The translations under genes and the position numbers were made by a program. From positions 496,001 through 560,000 of the forward strand of contig NDFF03000033.1 in assembly GCA_002150815.3 (NCBI GenBank): a stretch of 64,000 bases of DNA, read 5' to 3'. Numbering within the stretch: position 1 is the first letter of the stretch; the number at the start of each line of letters is the position of its first letter. Shown in pieces: positions 37,312-56,531 of this stretch. The notes below the pieces were generated by a model. It ran no database searches, had not been told where the DNA came from, and saw only the letters and a program-made list of their open reading frames with translations. Source of the DNA: Grammothele lineata. Its lineage: Eukaryota; Basidiomycota; Agaricomycetes; Polyporales; Polyporaceae.

Positions 37312-37576
37312 AGTTCGCCCCTGTTGTCGTAGCTCTCCGCTCGCTATCCTTGTTGTCCTGCTCGTTACGTACCTACTGCCGCTTCCGTACCCACGACCAC
37401 CTTTTATTTACCCTTACGTAGTTTCTGTTCAGTATATGGGACAATTCTGCATTCGTTTGCACTGTACACATGGGACATAACAGCCTAACTAACCTATACA
37501 GTTGTTTCTTTGACTCTGCACGACCGCATCGTATCGCTACCGTCCATGATGTACTCGTACTTGAATGTCCATGTCC
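37312..37576. terminator. Shared 3' region of convergent genes
   Basis: Short 265-bp interval between the convergent stop codons of the TRP-like gene and the CNH-like gene. It is more AT-rich than the surrounding DNA, with T-rich runs near 37400, and should contain both polyadenylation regions. No exact signal was defined. Confidence 0.4.
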
Positions 37577-40426
37577 TCACTCGTCATCATCAAAACTATC
37601 GTCGAGCGCGGAACTCGCGTCGCCGAGCCAGATCACTCGCCAGTCTTCAGCGCCGCGCTGGACCCAAGCATATACACCTTCCCGGCCGTGGTAGTACCCG
37701 TTCGTCGTGCCTGTCGCCTCCGAATCATAGCTCGTGTAGCTGGAAGTTGAATACGATCGGGAAAGGCCGGGGTAGAACGGCTGGTCCCAGTGCCCACCGA
37801 CAGCAAGCAACCCGGCGGTCCCACCAGGGTCGATCTGCGCCCGGACGGGCTCTTGCGCGCGACCTTTGCCTTTGCGCTCTGAGAGTTGCGCGAGGGGCAC
37901 CTCCTGCACCTCAACGCCGTCCTCTCCCATCGCGATAACTTGTAAGTACGGTGGCTCCGTCTCGGGGTCGTCGTCCGGCCCGGGCTCGCACACGCGCACC
38001 GTGACGTGCGCGGGTGTCGACGTCCAGTAGAGAATGCGGTAAGGGGGTAGCGCGGAGAGGCGCGCAGGGAGCGGGTGCGGGACGATGTGCGACTGGCGGC
38101 CGCGCGTGAGCACGCACATCTCTGTCGTGACGCGCCGACCGGGTGCGCCGCCCCCACTAGGGACGGCGAAGCGGGCGGGGCGCGTCCACGTGCCCTTATC
38201 CTTAGTGAACGCGCGGCCGTCCCAGGACGCGCGCGAGCGGCGGTTAGTGAGCGCGGAGGAGACGGAGGGTTGGGCGGCGAGCGAGGCTTGCTGCGCGGAC
38301 CAGTTGTCCTCGTAGAGATCGACCTCGCCGACGGCCGAATCCGCTAGCCGGATCGTGCCCGCTTTCTTCTCGAAGATGACGAAGAGGGTGAGTTGGGTTG
38401 GGTACCCTGCACGAGAAGCTGCGCTGACGGAGACGACGCGCGTGTGCCGGTGCGACTGCGCGTCGAGTGCGACCGTGCGGGGGAAGACGTCCGAGGGGCT
38501 ACGGGATACGTTGTCCGCCACGGACTGGTGCACAAAGGTAACACTCTTGGCGGGCAAGGGAGTGTAGAATTCCTATAGCAGATAAAGAGCCATGTGGTGA
38601 GCACCCACGGTTCCGGACGATGGGAAGTCTGGGCAGGCTCACCTTGGAAAAGCGAAACGCACGCTCGCCCTTCGGGGCTTCGTACAGGAGTATAGAAGAC
38701 TTGGTAGCGATGGCGAGAAAGACTCCGCCAGGGCCTCGCTGCGCTTCATTCCGAAAGATGTCGTATGCGGTGACCGAGTTGTCGTGGAGTCGCGACCCCG
38801 CAGAAGCCAGCGGAGTGTAATTTGTAGCCCATCGTAACGGAAGTTCGTTCACAACGTCCCACTCTGAGTCCACGGAGTCTGCGCGCGAGGGCGCAGGTGC
38901 CTTCCCCTTTCCTTTCGTAGGCGAGGTCCATATGCTTGAGATGGACGAGTAGGAGGCTCGAGGCTCGTGATGCTTGATCGGAGTCTGGTCCTTCGCAATA
39001 CCGTTATCCAACACAAGGTTCTTCAGGCCTTTCGTAATGGAACTAGGTGGACGATGATGTTTCTTCCCGCTGCCTTGTGAGTGCTTTCCGAGACCAGTAC
39101 AACGCATGTCTAGCGGGCGCGCAGTGTCCTACCCCATGACATTGTCAGATCATAAGCAAGGAGGAACAAGGTTATGAGTACCTTCTGTGTTACCATCCAC
39201 TTGGCTAAACTGACAAGACTAGCGAGGTTGTACATCCGCAATGTCCTGGGGCTCTCTTGCTCTTTTGTCGAGTCTGGCTCCGTGCTCACGAGGGCAAGCA
39301 CCACACCCTGAGGTGTTCCTTCGCCGGTACTCTCCGACTCAAGTATTGTCATCTGGTGAACACTGAAAGATACAACTCAAGCAAACACAAACAAAACAGG
39401 AAGACGTACTCACCCTTCACCCTCCCATATTAGCCTGGCCTCTGCATCCGCCGGGCCTTTCTCATCCTCTCCGTTCTCCTCGGCAATCCAATCGTGAGGA
39501 AACATGTCCAAAACCGACAGACCATCGTCATGACCGATGAGTAGCAAGTGGTGGTTGCTGAGGGGTAGCAAACATCGAATGGGTGAGGTCGTGTGAGGTA
39601 AAAACCGTGACCCAAAGTTGTATAGTTTTAGGTGTGACGGTTCCAACGATTCAGGGATGAGGGACGCGGGCGGTGACGGGTACTTGGCGTGCGCAAGAGG
39701 TGAGACAGGAATACCATCTGAGAAGGAGGTTTGAAGATGCAGCTGCGGATGAAAGAGAGGGTTCGATGCCATAGGATTATAGGATGAGGGTGCGGACGAG
39801 TACATTGAGGGTGGATGCGAGGACGTGAATGTCGCGGAAGTGTAGGCTGAAGGCGCGTACATGGAAGTCGGAGGATACAGACCCTGCTCGGTGGGCATCT
39901 GTATGAATGACGAATGTGACGAGTTATACATTGACGGCGGATGAGATGATGAGGGATTTGAAGACGAATATGCAGAGGGCGCATACACCGATAATGTGGG
40001 GACTGGGACATTCTGCTCCGAGGGCGCAGAGGACGATTGGTTGATCTGCGGAGAAGGGTCGCGTTCATGATACATATACCAAAATGTAGCAATTCACTCA
40101 CATCCCAGCCCCGCTGCTTTCGACGCTCGAGGTCAGCTGGCGTAAGGTCATTGTAGCGTTCGGCGGCCCTGGAGGACAAGGTGGGTTAGCGCCGGCGGCG
40201 GGGGGAGGATCAGACGGCGTACCTCTTCTCGATCCACTCTCGCCAACGGCCAAATCTACACCGGATACGCTTCGTTCATTCTGGTCATCAGTGCCAAGTG
40301 CCGAAAGGCCGCTCACCTGGAATTTGGACCATGTTGTGCAGCGAGGTCGTCGTAGGTCGGCAGGGCGTCTCCTGCACCTCCCTGATCCTGCTCGGGAGCT
40401 GGAGGAACATTGAAGGGATCGGACAT
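37577..40426 (-). CDS. CNH-like beta-propeller protein
   Basis: Seven exons: 40426-40317, 40255-40223, 40168-40102, 40045-39414, 39362-39182, 39083-38643 and 38572-37577; the frame closes to 819 aa (the start of exon 6 is the least certain border). The N-terminus MSDPFNVPPAPEQDQ leads to a short PTYDDL motif and a charged segment ending ADLERRKQRGWD. A Ser/Pro/Tyr-rich low-complexity region follows with repeated AYTSATF/SSHPPSMYSS units. The C-terminal 550 residues resemble a citron-homology (CNH) propeller: IRCLLPLSNHHLLLIGHDDG, GEGVHQMTILES, GVVLALVS, RMYNLASLVSLAKW, then FLAIATKSSILLYE. CNH domains usually bind small GTPases and accompany kinase or RhoGEF domains, which are absent here. 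Function is inferred only at domain level. The protein ends in an acidic tail (DDSFDDDE). Confidence 0.75.
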
Positions 40427-41721
40427 GGATGGTGAGCCGTGCAGCGACAAAGTGTTCAAGATGGCGGTCGTGTGCGGAAGGGGAAGGGCATGGGCCCAAT
40501 GCGCAGCGAAGACGGCGGAGGCTCGGACGGCCGGGGAGTAGTGGCGGTACTTAATCGAGGCTCGGTCATCGTCGGCAGTCCGCAAGCTCTGCCATTACTA
40601 TACCACATGCATCGCCCCTCTACAGCGCTCACCCCGTTGCCGTCTCTCTTCCGCCCCCTTCGAACCTATTCATGTCCTAATCTCTCTTGCGCTGTCTATT
40701 CACAGGTCACCTATATGCCCCTCAGGTCATGTTGCGTCGGCACAATACCCCGGAGAAGGAGCCGAGTGTCGTGCAATGTCACAACTGTTCAGAACATGTT
40801 GACCACTCAACAACATGCCCGTGGTCCACACTAACGGATTCCTTCTACAAATTACCCACACAACGCTAATGGGGCTCCATGACACCGGACAGACGCGTCA
40901 GACTGGGCTTCCATCGACGGCGCGCAACGTACCGTAACCAGCGTTCTGACGACAGCTCGCTGACCGTTGTATCTACCACCTTGCACCTCCCCGCGCTGCC
41001 CGGCCACGCCGGAACCAGAGTTCCAACGATTTGCAGCTGGGTGCAAAATCGTAGTCCACCGCCGGATTTTCGCCAGTAGGAGCACGTGGCGCCTCGAGGA
41101 GCCTTGCACCGATGGCATTGGCTCCTGGTCAACTGACTGTGGTGTACGGTGGGTCTGTAGCTGCAGACACTCTCGGGTAGGTGGTGCAGCCTCCCTTACA
41201 AGGGTTGGCTGTGTGGCACGCTCCTATGGACGAAAAGCCGGCGCCGGACTACGATTTTGCACCCAGCTGTGAGGTTCAGCGACAATCCGACTATGGAGCT
41301 CAGGATCAGCTAGAATATCACGGCAACCACTGGAGTCCGATTTCCCGACACTCTGGCCCTCTCCATTACACTGCATCTCACGTCACTTCACCGTCCTCGT
41401 CCAACGTTGTGGGTCAACGTTCAACGCTTAGGAGTAGGCTGAAGCGCCGTACTCTCGGGCGCTGAGAACTAAGTACCTTGTACATCATGAAGGTGCAGCG
41501 TTCAGCCAGGCGTCGGACGATGCTCGGGCCTGTTCCAGTCTGTGTTCCAATCATTCAAGTATACAACTATGGGGCTCGCCAACGATTCAAACATACACCG
41601 CAAGTAACTTCAGAGGGACCGCCGTTAGGTCGATACTCATGATCTACGGAGAGGTTAGCAATGTTCAGCAGCCAGTACATCTCCCACCACTGACCGTACA
41701 CTCGCACGCAGTGCTCATTCG
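40427..41721. other. Intergenic region with inverted repeat, no supported gene
   Basis: About 1.3 kb between the CNH-like start and the 3' end of the zinc-knuckle gene. It holds the inverted repeat described separately. Short frames on both strands, including a Cys/His-containing one near 40760-40840, show no exon chain or known family. The proximal part (40427-40680) probably holds the CNH-like promoter. Confidence 0.45.
41034..41269. repeat. Imperfect inverted repeat, 50-bp arms
   Basis: Arms at 41034-41083 and 41220-41269 are reverse complements at 44 of 50 positions by direct reading, separated by 136 bp. Each arm has the invariant core GTGCAAAATCGTAGTCC or its complement. The identity falls away on both sides of the arms. 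Transcribed RNA could fold into a long hairpin. It could be a remnant of a small inverted-repeat element; no target-site duplication was established. Confidence 0.8.
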
Positions 41722-42561
41722 TTAACCACGGATGGATCTCCATGCCCACCCCAGCGCAGACCCCAAGGTCGACGTGGAAATGACCATGGCGCGCCGCGGC
41801 ACATTCACCTTGTATCCTTTCACCCTCCTGGCATCCTGACCAATGATGAACATTCCACGCTTCGTATCTTCCCAGTCAGCTTCGGGGCGGATACCCCGGC
41901 AATGCATCCCCGCTTGGCTAAAGACCGCTTCGAGGGCAGGAAAATGCTCCGGCGGGACGCGCATCTTGAGTACAGTCTTCCGCGGCTCGCGGCGGAAGAG
42001 TTCGAAGACGTCTTTGTCGAGGTCTTCCTCGTCCTCTGAGCTCCCATTTTCCAGGCACTTGGCGTCGTCGTCCTTTGCGTTCGCATGTTCGCCTTCGGAG
42101 TCCTCCCTCTTCTTCTGGCATTCTCGGGTTCCATCACCACGCGTGAGCTTTCCGCGCGGCGTTGCCGGAGGAGTCTTGTATCCTTCGTCGCTGCCGTGAA
42201 TCTCCTCGATGTTAATATCGTCGCGCGGTTCATACGGCGTCGATGTCTGAGGTCTAGCATCGGGGTAGTCGGTCGGTGGGTTCATGATGATCGTGTTAGA
42301 CTGGTTGAGATTGATGTTGACAATAACGCTAGGCCTCTGCCCTGCGCCATCCCTGTTGCACTCTCCTCTCTTGTGGCCCTTCATAGGCTTCCCGCATGTT
42401 CTGCAGTGAGGGCGACGCCTGGCCTTTGGGAGGGGTTCGGTGGGGAAGGGAGTGCCTCGGCCTGTGTCGGTCCCGACGGATTCTGGGAGGGACCGCTGCG
42501 GAGTCGATGGAGGTGTGGGGAGCGGGGGCGCCGTAACGCGTCGAGAGGCGAGTCTCTCCAT
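41722..42561 (-). CDS. Orphan zinc-knuckle protein, lineage-specific
   Basis: Single-exon frame of 279 aa starting at a true ATG (MERLASRRVTAPPLPTPPST). I do not recognise a named gene. The N-terminal 45 residues are Pro/Ser/Arg-rich. A CCHC-like zinc knuckle follows, CRTCGKPMKGHKRGEC, with spacing C-X2-C-X6-H-X4-C, about residues 54-69. Next come a short Asn-rich stretch (VNINLNQSNTIIMN), an acidic and charged middle (GSSEDEEDLDKDVFELFRRE) and a compact C-terminal part with hydrophobic pattern (KTVLKMRVPPEHFPALEAVF, then MFIIGQDARRVKGYKVNV). The knuckle suggests nucleic-acid or protein binding. The last residues (TLGSALGWAWRSIRG) may belong to an unspliced intron. Zinc-knuckle orphans of this layout are, from memory, common in mushroom genomes; that is not verified here. 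Confidence 0.6.
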   Translation of the reverse strand: MERLASRRVTAPPLPTPPSTPQRSLPESVGTDTGRGTPFPTEPLPKARRRPHCRTCGKPMKGHKRGECNRDGAGQRPSVIVNINLNQSNTIIMNPPTDYPDARPQTSTPYEPRDDINIEEIHGSDEGYKTPPATPRGKLTRGDGTRECQKKREDSEGEHANAKDDDAKCLENGSSEDEEDLDKDVFELFRREPRKTVLKMRVPPEHFPALEAVFSQAGMHCRGIRPEADWEDTKRGMFIIGQDARRVKGYKVNVPRRAMVISTSTLGSALGWAWRSIRG

Positions 42562-43396
42562 CGCCGGAGGGCGAAGCGACGAGGGAGATGACCGTTGACG
42601 TGCTTCTTTGTAGTGGCTCTGTGGCTCACGGGCAAGCTTTTAAAGGCAGGAACCGGACATTTAGGCATTGAACCTCGTGGCTACACGTGCCAAAGTCCTT
42701 GGGAAATCGGTCCTCGGCGATGGTCATTCTGTATTGACTCAACCGTTCGCGTCTGCAGGGCCGCGGGCAAGCGTCTTGCTTTGCAGGGGCGAGCGTTGTG
42801 ATCAACCGGATGTAGAACAATGCTGAAGGTCGTATTGTGGTATCCATAGCACGCATATACAGTGAGATCACGCTACAGCGCATTCGCGTAGCATCAATAG
42901 ATTCTCCTGAGCAGGTATACAATATTGTTCTCTAAGAAGGACGGAAGGAGCGGCGAAGTACGAGACTGGGCTGACACCCCCGGCGATGGTCGACCCTAGG
43001 CCTTATGTCGATACTGCACTCTAATTCTACTTGAGTTGTCCGTCATCGTCGATACTGCTGTGTCATAGCGGTATGATCCTTGGATCTACGTGTGTCGAGA
43101 CAGATTTAAGCCCAAGCAGAGAATATTGACCATCCGCGTGTTCCTGTTCGTTACTTGCTCGAGAGGAGTCGAAGCTACGACCAGTGCTTCGGCCGTTCGG
43201 GCCGGGCCTGGCAGTCGGGTCACGTGATGCATAATTTTGGCCCTACGATTCTGAGTCCGAGATTTAGTAGTGGGCCGTTAGTGCAGCGTCCGCACTTGAT
43301 GCTCGTTCTCGTTTTGTTCTCGCCTCTTGACTGTATACTGGCCGTCGTCTTCTAACTTGTGCTTGCAACCAGAGTTCCTCATCACTACATAGCATC
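42562..43396. other. Divergent intergenic region, zinc-knuckle gene and NOP14
   Basis: An 835-bp gap between divergent start codons. It should contain both promoters. The part nearest NOP14 (about 43020-43390) is less GC-rich. No gene, repeat or clear element was recognised. Confidence 0.45.
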
Positions 43397-46300
43397 ATGG
43401 CAAAGGGTTCGCAACTCAAGCAGCTCAAGACCGCGCTGCACTCGGCGGGTTTCACGCAGCCACCGCAGGCTGGAGGGAAGAAGCGCAAGAGAGCGGCGCC
43501 CACCGAACGCGACAAGGAGAAGAAGGCGGCGAAGTTGCACGAGATTCAGCAGAAGCTGAACCCGTTTGACGTGAAAGTCACCAAGGTGAAGCATGATGTC
43601 GGCGGGAGGAAGATCGCGGGTGTTATGGGACGGCCTGCTCAGAGTAAGCAAGCGGGGATTGAACAGGTGCGTTTCTCGCGTCCAATTTTGCAGGATTTAT
43701 ATCTGGAACAGAACATAATGGTTGTGTCGAATAGAGGAAGAAGACACTGCTTAAAGAGTACGAAGAGAGAGACCGTGCCGGCGGCATTGTCGACCGACGG
43801 TTTGGTGAAAATGACCCAAGCATGTCTCTCGAAGAGAGAATGTTGGAGCGGTTCACGCGCGAACGGCAGCGCGCATCTAAGGGCGCAGCTTTTAACCTCG
43901 AGGACGAGGACGAGCTCACCCACTACGGTCAAAGCTTGTCTAAGCTTGACGACTTCGACAATGTCGGTTTGGGTCTAGACGATGAAGAAGATGAAGGTAT
44001 GGCTTTGTTCCTCGTGCATGGTTGATATTGAGAGATAAATGTCGCATAGACCAAATGGATAGACGGGCTGTCGAGAAGTCCCACTTTGGGGGCTTCGGTG
44101 AAGAGGAGGATGAAGATGAAGATGAGGAGGGGGTGTGTATACACTCCGTGTTCACGAGACACGCGTATTCACAACTGTATCTAGCCGGCACGGAAGAAAA
44201 GTAAGGCCGAAGTCATGGCAGAAGTCATCGCGAAGAGCAAGCAACATAAGGTTCGTAGGTGTTAGATGCGCCCGCTATATTTGCTGACGATGAGCGTGTA
44301 GATGATAAGGCAAACCCAACAAGAAGAGGATGAGAATTTGCGACATGAGCTCGACCTAGAGCTTGACTCCATCCGTTCCCTCCTCTTCGCCGGTCCCCCC
44401 GGTCCCCCCTCCAAAGACGCGGCAGAGGATTCGGCCACCGGATCCGCTGCTCCACCTCCTCCTAAGGACCCAGTACTCAACGAAGATAACGATAAGGAGT
44501 ACGATCAGTATGTCCGCGAGCTCGCGCTTGACAGGCGCGCGAAACCCAAAGACAGAACGAAGACGGAGGAAGAACTCGCGCGAGAGGAGAAGGAGGCTCT
44601 GGAAAAGGCGGAACGGCGCCGCGTGCGACGGATGAAGGGCGAAGATAGTGAGAGTGAGAATGAGGGGAAGGGCAAGCGGAAGCAGTCGGGGCCGCGTGGT
44701 GGCGATGATCTCGAGGACGACTTCTACGAAGAAGACGGGTGGAACGGGTTGGGTGCTGGATTGGGCGAGGAGGGAGCCATACGGGAGTCTGGGGGGGAAG
44801 ATGAGGGCGCAGAAGACGATGAAGATGACGACGAGGATGGCGAAGGCGGCTCGGAAGAGGATGACGAAGAAGACGATGATGACCAATCGGTTGCCGAAGA
44901 CTTTGAAAGTGCCTCAGACGACTCCGGTGAAGAAGACGGAGAGGAGGGAGAGTCGGAGGTACTGGTTCAGACTCGTCACAAGCGTCCCGCAAAAAAGTCG
45001 CCAGCCGCAAAGGAACTTCCCTATACCTTCCCTTGTCCTGAAACTCACGACGAATTCCTTGAAATCGTAGAGGACATAAAAGACGAGGATGTCCCCACCG
45101 TGGTTAAGCGTATACGCGCTCTCCACCATCCGAGCTTAGCGGAAGACAACAAGTTCAAGTTGCAGGCAAGTGATGTATGGCCTCTCATATCGGGATGTCT
45201 CTGACCTCATGGCTTTATAGGACCTAACGTCCGTCCTCATCGAGCACATCCTCTACATCACTTCTCCTCCTACACCCCGTTTCTCGGTGCTCGCTTCGTT
45301 GCTCCCCCATGTGGTCGCCCTCACCAAAACGTACCCTATACAGGCGGCAGAATCCTTCATTGAAAAGCTTGAGCTCATGCACAAAAATCTCAAACGTGGA
45401 CTCTCGAAAGGTTCTACCGACCTGGATGCCAGGACATGGCCCGGCCTCCCTGAGCTCTCCTTCCTTCGCGTTATAGGCCAGTTGTGGCCGACTAGCGACA
45501 TGAATCATCCCGTTATATCACCAACGAGATTGCTCATGGGCGCATATCTCGGACTCGGCCGCGTTCGTTCTCTACAAGACATCGCCAGCGGCTTATTCCT
45601 TTGCAGCTTGTTTTTACAATATGAAAAGCTGTCGAAGCGGTTTGTCCCCGAAGCGGTCAACTTCTTGGTCAACTCATTGCTCCACCTCGCACCCCATCCG
45701 TACAAGGACATGAGCAAGTTGCCTGGAACCTTTCCCGCCCAGGATTTCAAGACGCCGTTGACATCCTCCCTCGTCTTGGACGCAAAGAAGGCCAAGAAGC
45801 TGTCACATACTAAGCCGGATCTCTCAAGATGTTTATGCAGGAACGATCTCGGCGAGCAAGAGAAGGTTGATCTTTTGGGCCTTACTCTGGAGCTTCTTGG
45901 ACGATTCGCGGACATGTACAAGGGTCTAGAAGGATTCGTTGAACTGTACAGCCCTATACAAGATATCCTCCGGGCTGTAAAGAGCGATAGTCTACCTTCG
46001 GATCTCCTCGTATGGCATGGTTTACCAAGTCAGTCATCTACCGTCTTACTGACCGTAATTCCACAGACGCGCCTACAAGTACAGCAAGACACGCTCGGTC
46101 GGCTGCTCAGGTTCGCTTTGCAAGGCCGTCGTCCTCTGCGTCTTCAAGCACACAAGCCGATTCCTATCCCGACTTACGTGCCAAAGTTCGAGCAAACGAG
46201 CTCGAACTACCTCCGGAACCGCGATCCGGATCACGAGCGGAACGAGGCGGCGAAACTGCGCGCACAGCTCAAGCAGGAGCGCAAGGGCGCGATCCGCGAG

Positions 46301-46477
46301 TTGCGCAAGGACGCGCGTTTCCTGGCGGCGGAGCAACAGAGGAAACAGAAGGCCAAGGACCAGGCATACGGCGACCGCATGAAGCGCGTATTTGGCTCGA
46401 TCGAGTCGGAACGGGCAGAGGAGAAGGCGATGGAGCGCGAGAAGCTCAAGGAGAGACGACGGGCGGGGCGCAAGTAG
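43397..46477 (+). CDS. NOP14: Nucleolar protein Nop14 (SSU processome)
   Basis: Component of the 90S pre-ribosome/SSU processome, required for 18S rRNA maturation in the nucleolus. Six exons: 43397-43666, 43735-43996, 44050-44132, 44185-44250, 44302-45165 and 45221-46477; the frame closes to 933 aa, the usual family length. The start MAKGSQLKQLKTALHSAGF is conserved. Family segments in order: KLNPFDVKVTKVKHDV, RKKTLLKEYEERDRAGGIVD (exon 2), SMSLEERMLERFTRERQR, acidic runs, SKAEVMAEVIAKSKQHK, ELDSIRSLL, a strongly acidic stretch (about 44790-44960), then PPTPRFSVLASLLPHVV and HKPIPIPTYVPKFE. The C-terminus is highly charged (coiled-coil-like, KERRRAGRK). Intron 5 (45166-45220) has a GC donor, CAG|GCAAGT. 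NOP14 and the ATR gene follow head to tail, 322 bp apart. Confidence 0.95.
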
Positions 46478-46799
46478 GAGTATATTGGACGTCCATGGTC
46501 GCATATCCTGTAGCTCAGACACATACCTTCATGCTTTCGTTCGAGCTGAGCGACTGAATTCCGTTCTTACGGCGGTAATATTCGGACGTACTTGGATACA
46601 AGTTTGAGACACGTGTATAACGCGTCTATAAGCGCTCGCAGGAGGACGCGTCGTGGAGCGCTGGTGCCACCGACGCGTCTCACCTTCCGACCAAACCGCC
46701 GCAACGCTTCAGATCTCAGACCTTGTCATATCATTATCCTCATACCCTGCTCTACCTTTCTCACCGCCTTTAGAGCCCTCTTTACGCACCTGAGATGCC
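46478..46799. promoter_or_regulatory. NOP14 terminator and ATR promoter interval
   Basis: The 322 bp between NOP14 stop and ATR start must hold the NOP14 polyadenylation region and the ATR promoter and leader. Pyrimidine-rich sequence lies at 46735-46790 just before the start codon. No specific element was recognised. Confidence 0.4.
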
Positions 46800-55320
<8,521 letters not shown>

Positions 55321-55346
55321 TGGGCACGACCAACGACCGCGAGCAC

Positions 55347-55433
55347 GCATTGTACTGTACACACACATTCGCATTGTATCATACACTATCCGCACTGTAT
55401 CCTACACTACCTGCACCGTACCAATACCCTACG
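55347..55433. repeat. Degenerate 21-bp tandem repeat, four units
   Basis: Units start at 55347, 55371, 55392 and 55413, each beginning GCA(T/C)(T/C)GTA and continuing with a TACAC(T)A-like half. The spacing is 24, 21 and 21 bp. It lies in the 122-bp gap between the convergent stop codons of the ATR gene and YAF9. Confidence 0.75.
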
Positions 55434-55442
55434 CGACAAGAC

Positions 55443-56396
55443 TCACGACTGCAACGCGTCTATCTCCTTCTTCAGCCTAGCTGCCTCTTTCTCCCGTTCA
55501 ATGAGCCGGTTACGCCACTTATCGGTATCCTCGATGATAGTTTTGAGGGCTCTGTCGAGCCGCTCGGCCTCCTCTTTCTCCATCTCCTGCGTGAACTCAG
55601 GAACGCCTCCCTTAGAGGCCTCTAGACTCCCCGGATTCGCGGTGTGGAACGGGACCGGGCGGCGGCTCGCCTTTGGGAGGGCCGTGGGTGGGTGAGCGGT
55701 GAGGATGTTGAGGAAGGACTGGAAGGGGTCGTTGAACACGATCTCGTCGTACTGCCACGAGTGCACGGGCCCCATCTTGGCTGCGACCTCGGGCGGGGGG
55801 ATCTCCATGTCGGGCCCGGTCGCAAGCGTCCAGGGGTGCAGCTTGAGGTGGTGGTAGAACGTCATGGTCTTCTCACCCGACTCGGGCACGAAGAACACTT
55901 TGATGGCGATCTCGAACTCACCCCATCTACCCGCCATGGCGCGTAAGTGCCTATGTTGTGGAGGCGAAAGAACGGCAGGAGGGTACGCACCCTGTCTCTG
56001 ATACCTCAAACGGAGGTTTGTCTACATCTGTGGAAGAGGAATGTGTGTTCTGCGCGGAAGTGGCGGGAAAGTGGCTTGAGACACTCACTTCGATTTGGGT
56101 TGGGGTATGTATCATGCAACTTGAAGGACACCCTTTTAATGAAATAGCTCAAGTCGTTCGCTCCACCAACGATGTCTGAGTCAGGGTCAGACGCTGCACT
56201 CCTGACGGCAACAGTCCAGCGATGGGTGTGGTCCGCCGGGAGAGACTCCTTCTCTTTGTCCGTCAGGACAGTCGCAGTATTTCCATAGATTATAGGACGA
56301 TGTATTGTCACGCCCTATTTCAGATATTCAGAGAAGTTATGACGATTCTGTAGGAAGGAGACGTACTCTGACGCGGACGCGGTCGTTGGAAGCCAT
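55443..56396 (-). CDS. YAF9: Yaf9, YEATS-domain subunit of NuA4 and SWR1
   Basis: Reader of acylated histone H3 shared by the NuA4 acetyltransferase and the SWR1 H2A.Z-exchange complex. Four exons: 56396-56367, 56314-56089, 56027-55991 and 55926-55443; the frame closes to 258 aa. The start is MASNDRVRVR joined to GVTIHRPIIYGNTATVL. The YEATS domain (about residues 10-165) shows HTHRWTVAVRS, SYFIKRVSFKLHDTYPNPNR, KPPFEVSETGWGEFEIAIKV and FYHHLKLHPW, including the GWGEFEI core of the acyl-lysine pocket region. The C-terminal part ends in a coiled coil (EEAERLDRALKTIIEDTDKW, then EREKEAARLKKEIDALQ). It is divergent from the COX7A-like gene by only 135 bp and convergent with the ATR gene. Confidence 0.94.
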
Positions 56397-56531
56397 GGTG
56401 GTCGAGCCGGACGCGGTCGAGGCAGGTCGCGCCGGCTCGGGCGGTTGAGACTCCGCCTCGCGAGTCGTGCCGCCGCATCTTCCCCTTCGACCACTTCCTC
56501 AACCCCCACTCCGCTCCCTGCTGCTGCCAAA
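56397..56531. promoter_or_regulatory. Bidirectional promoter of YAF9 and COX7A-like gene
   Basis: Just 135 bp separate the two divergent start codons, so both core promoters and leaders are shared or overlapping. The interval is GC-rich with no visible TATA box. Inferred from arrangement. Confidence 0.55.

Noticed and set aside
40738..40860. Cys/His-rich short frame (QCHNCSEHVDHSTTC)
   Set aside because: The spacing does not match a CCHC knuckle, the frame is short, and no exon continues it.
46012..46557. Possible 38-nt intron in NOP14 (GTCAGT...CCACAG near 46029)
   Set aside because: Removing it shifts the frame away from the conserved RRPLRLQAHKPIPIPTYVPKFE segment. Reading straight through preserves the family sequence.
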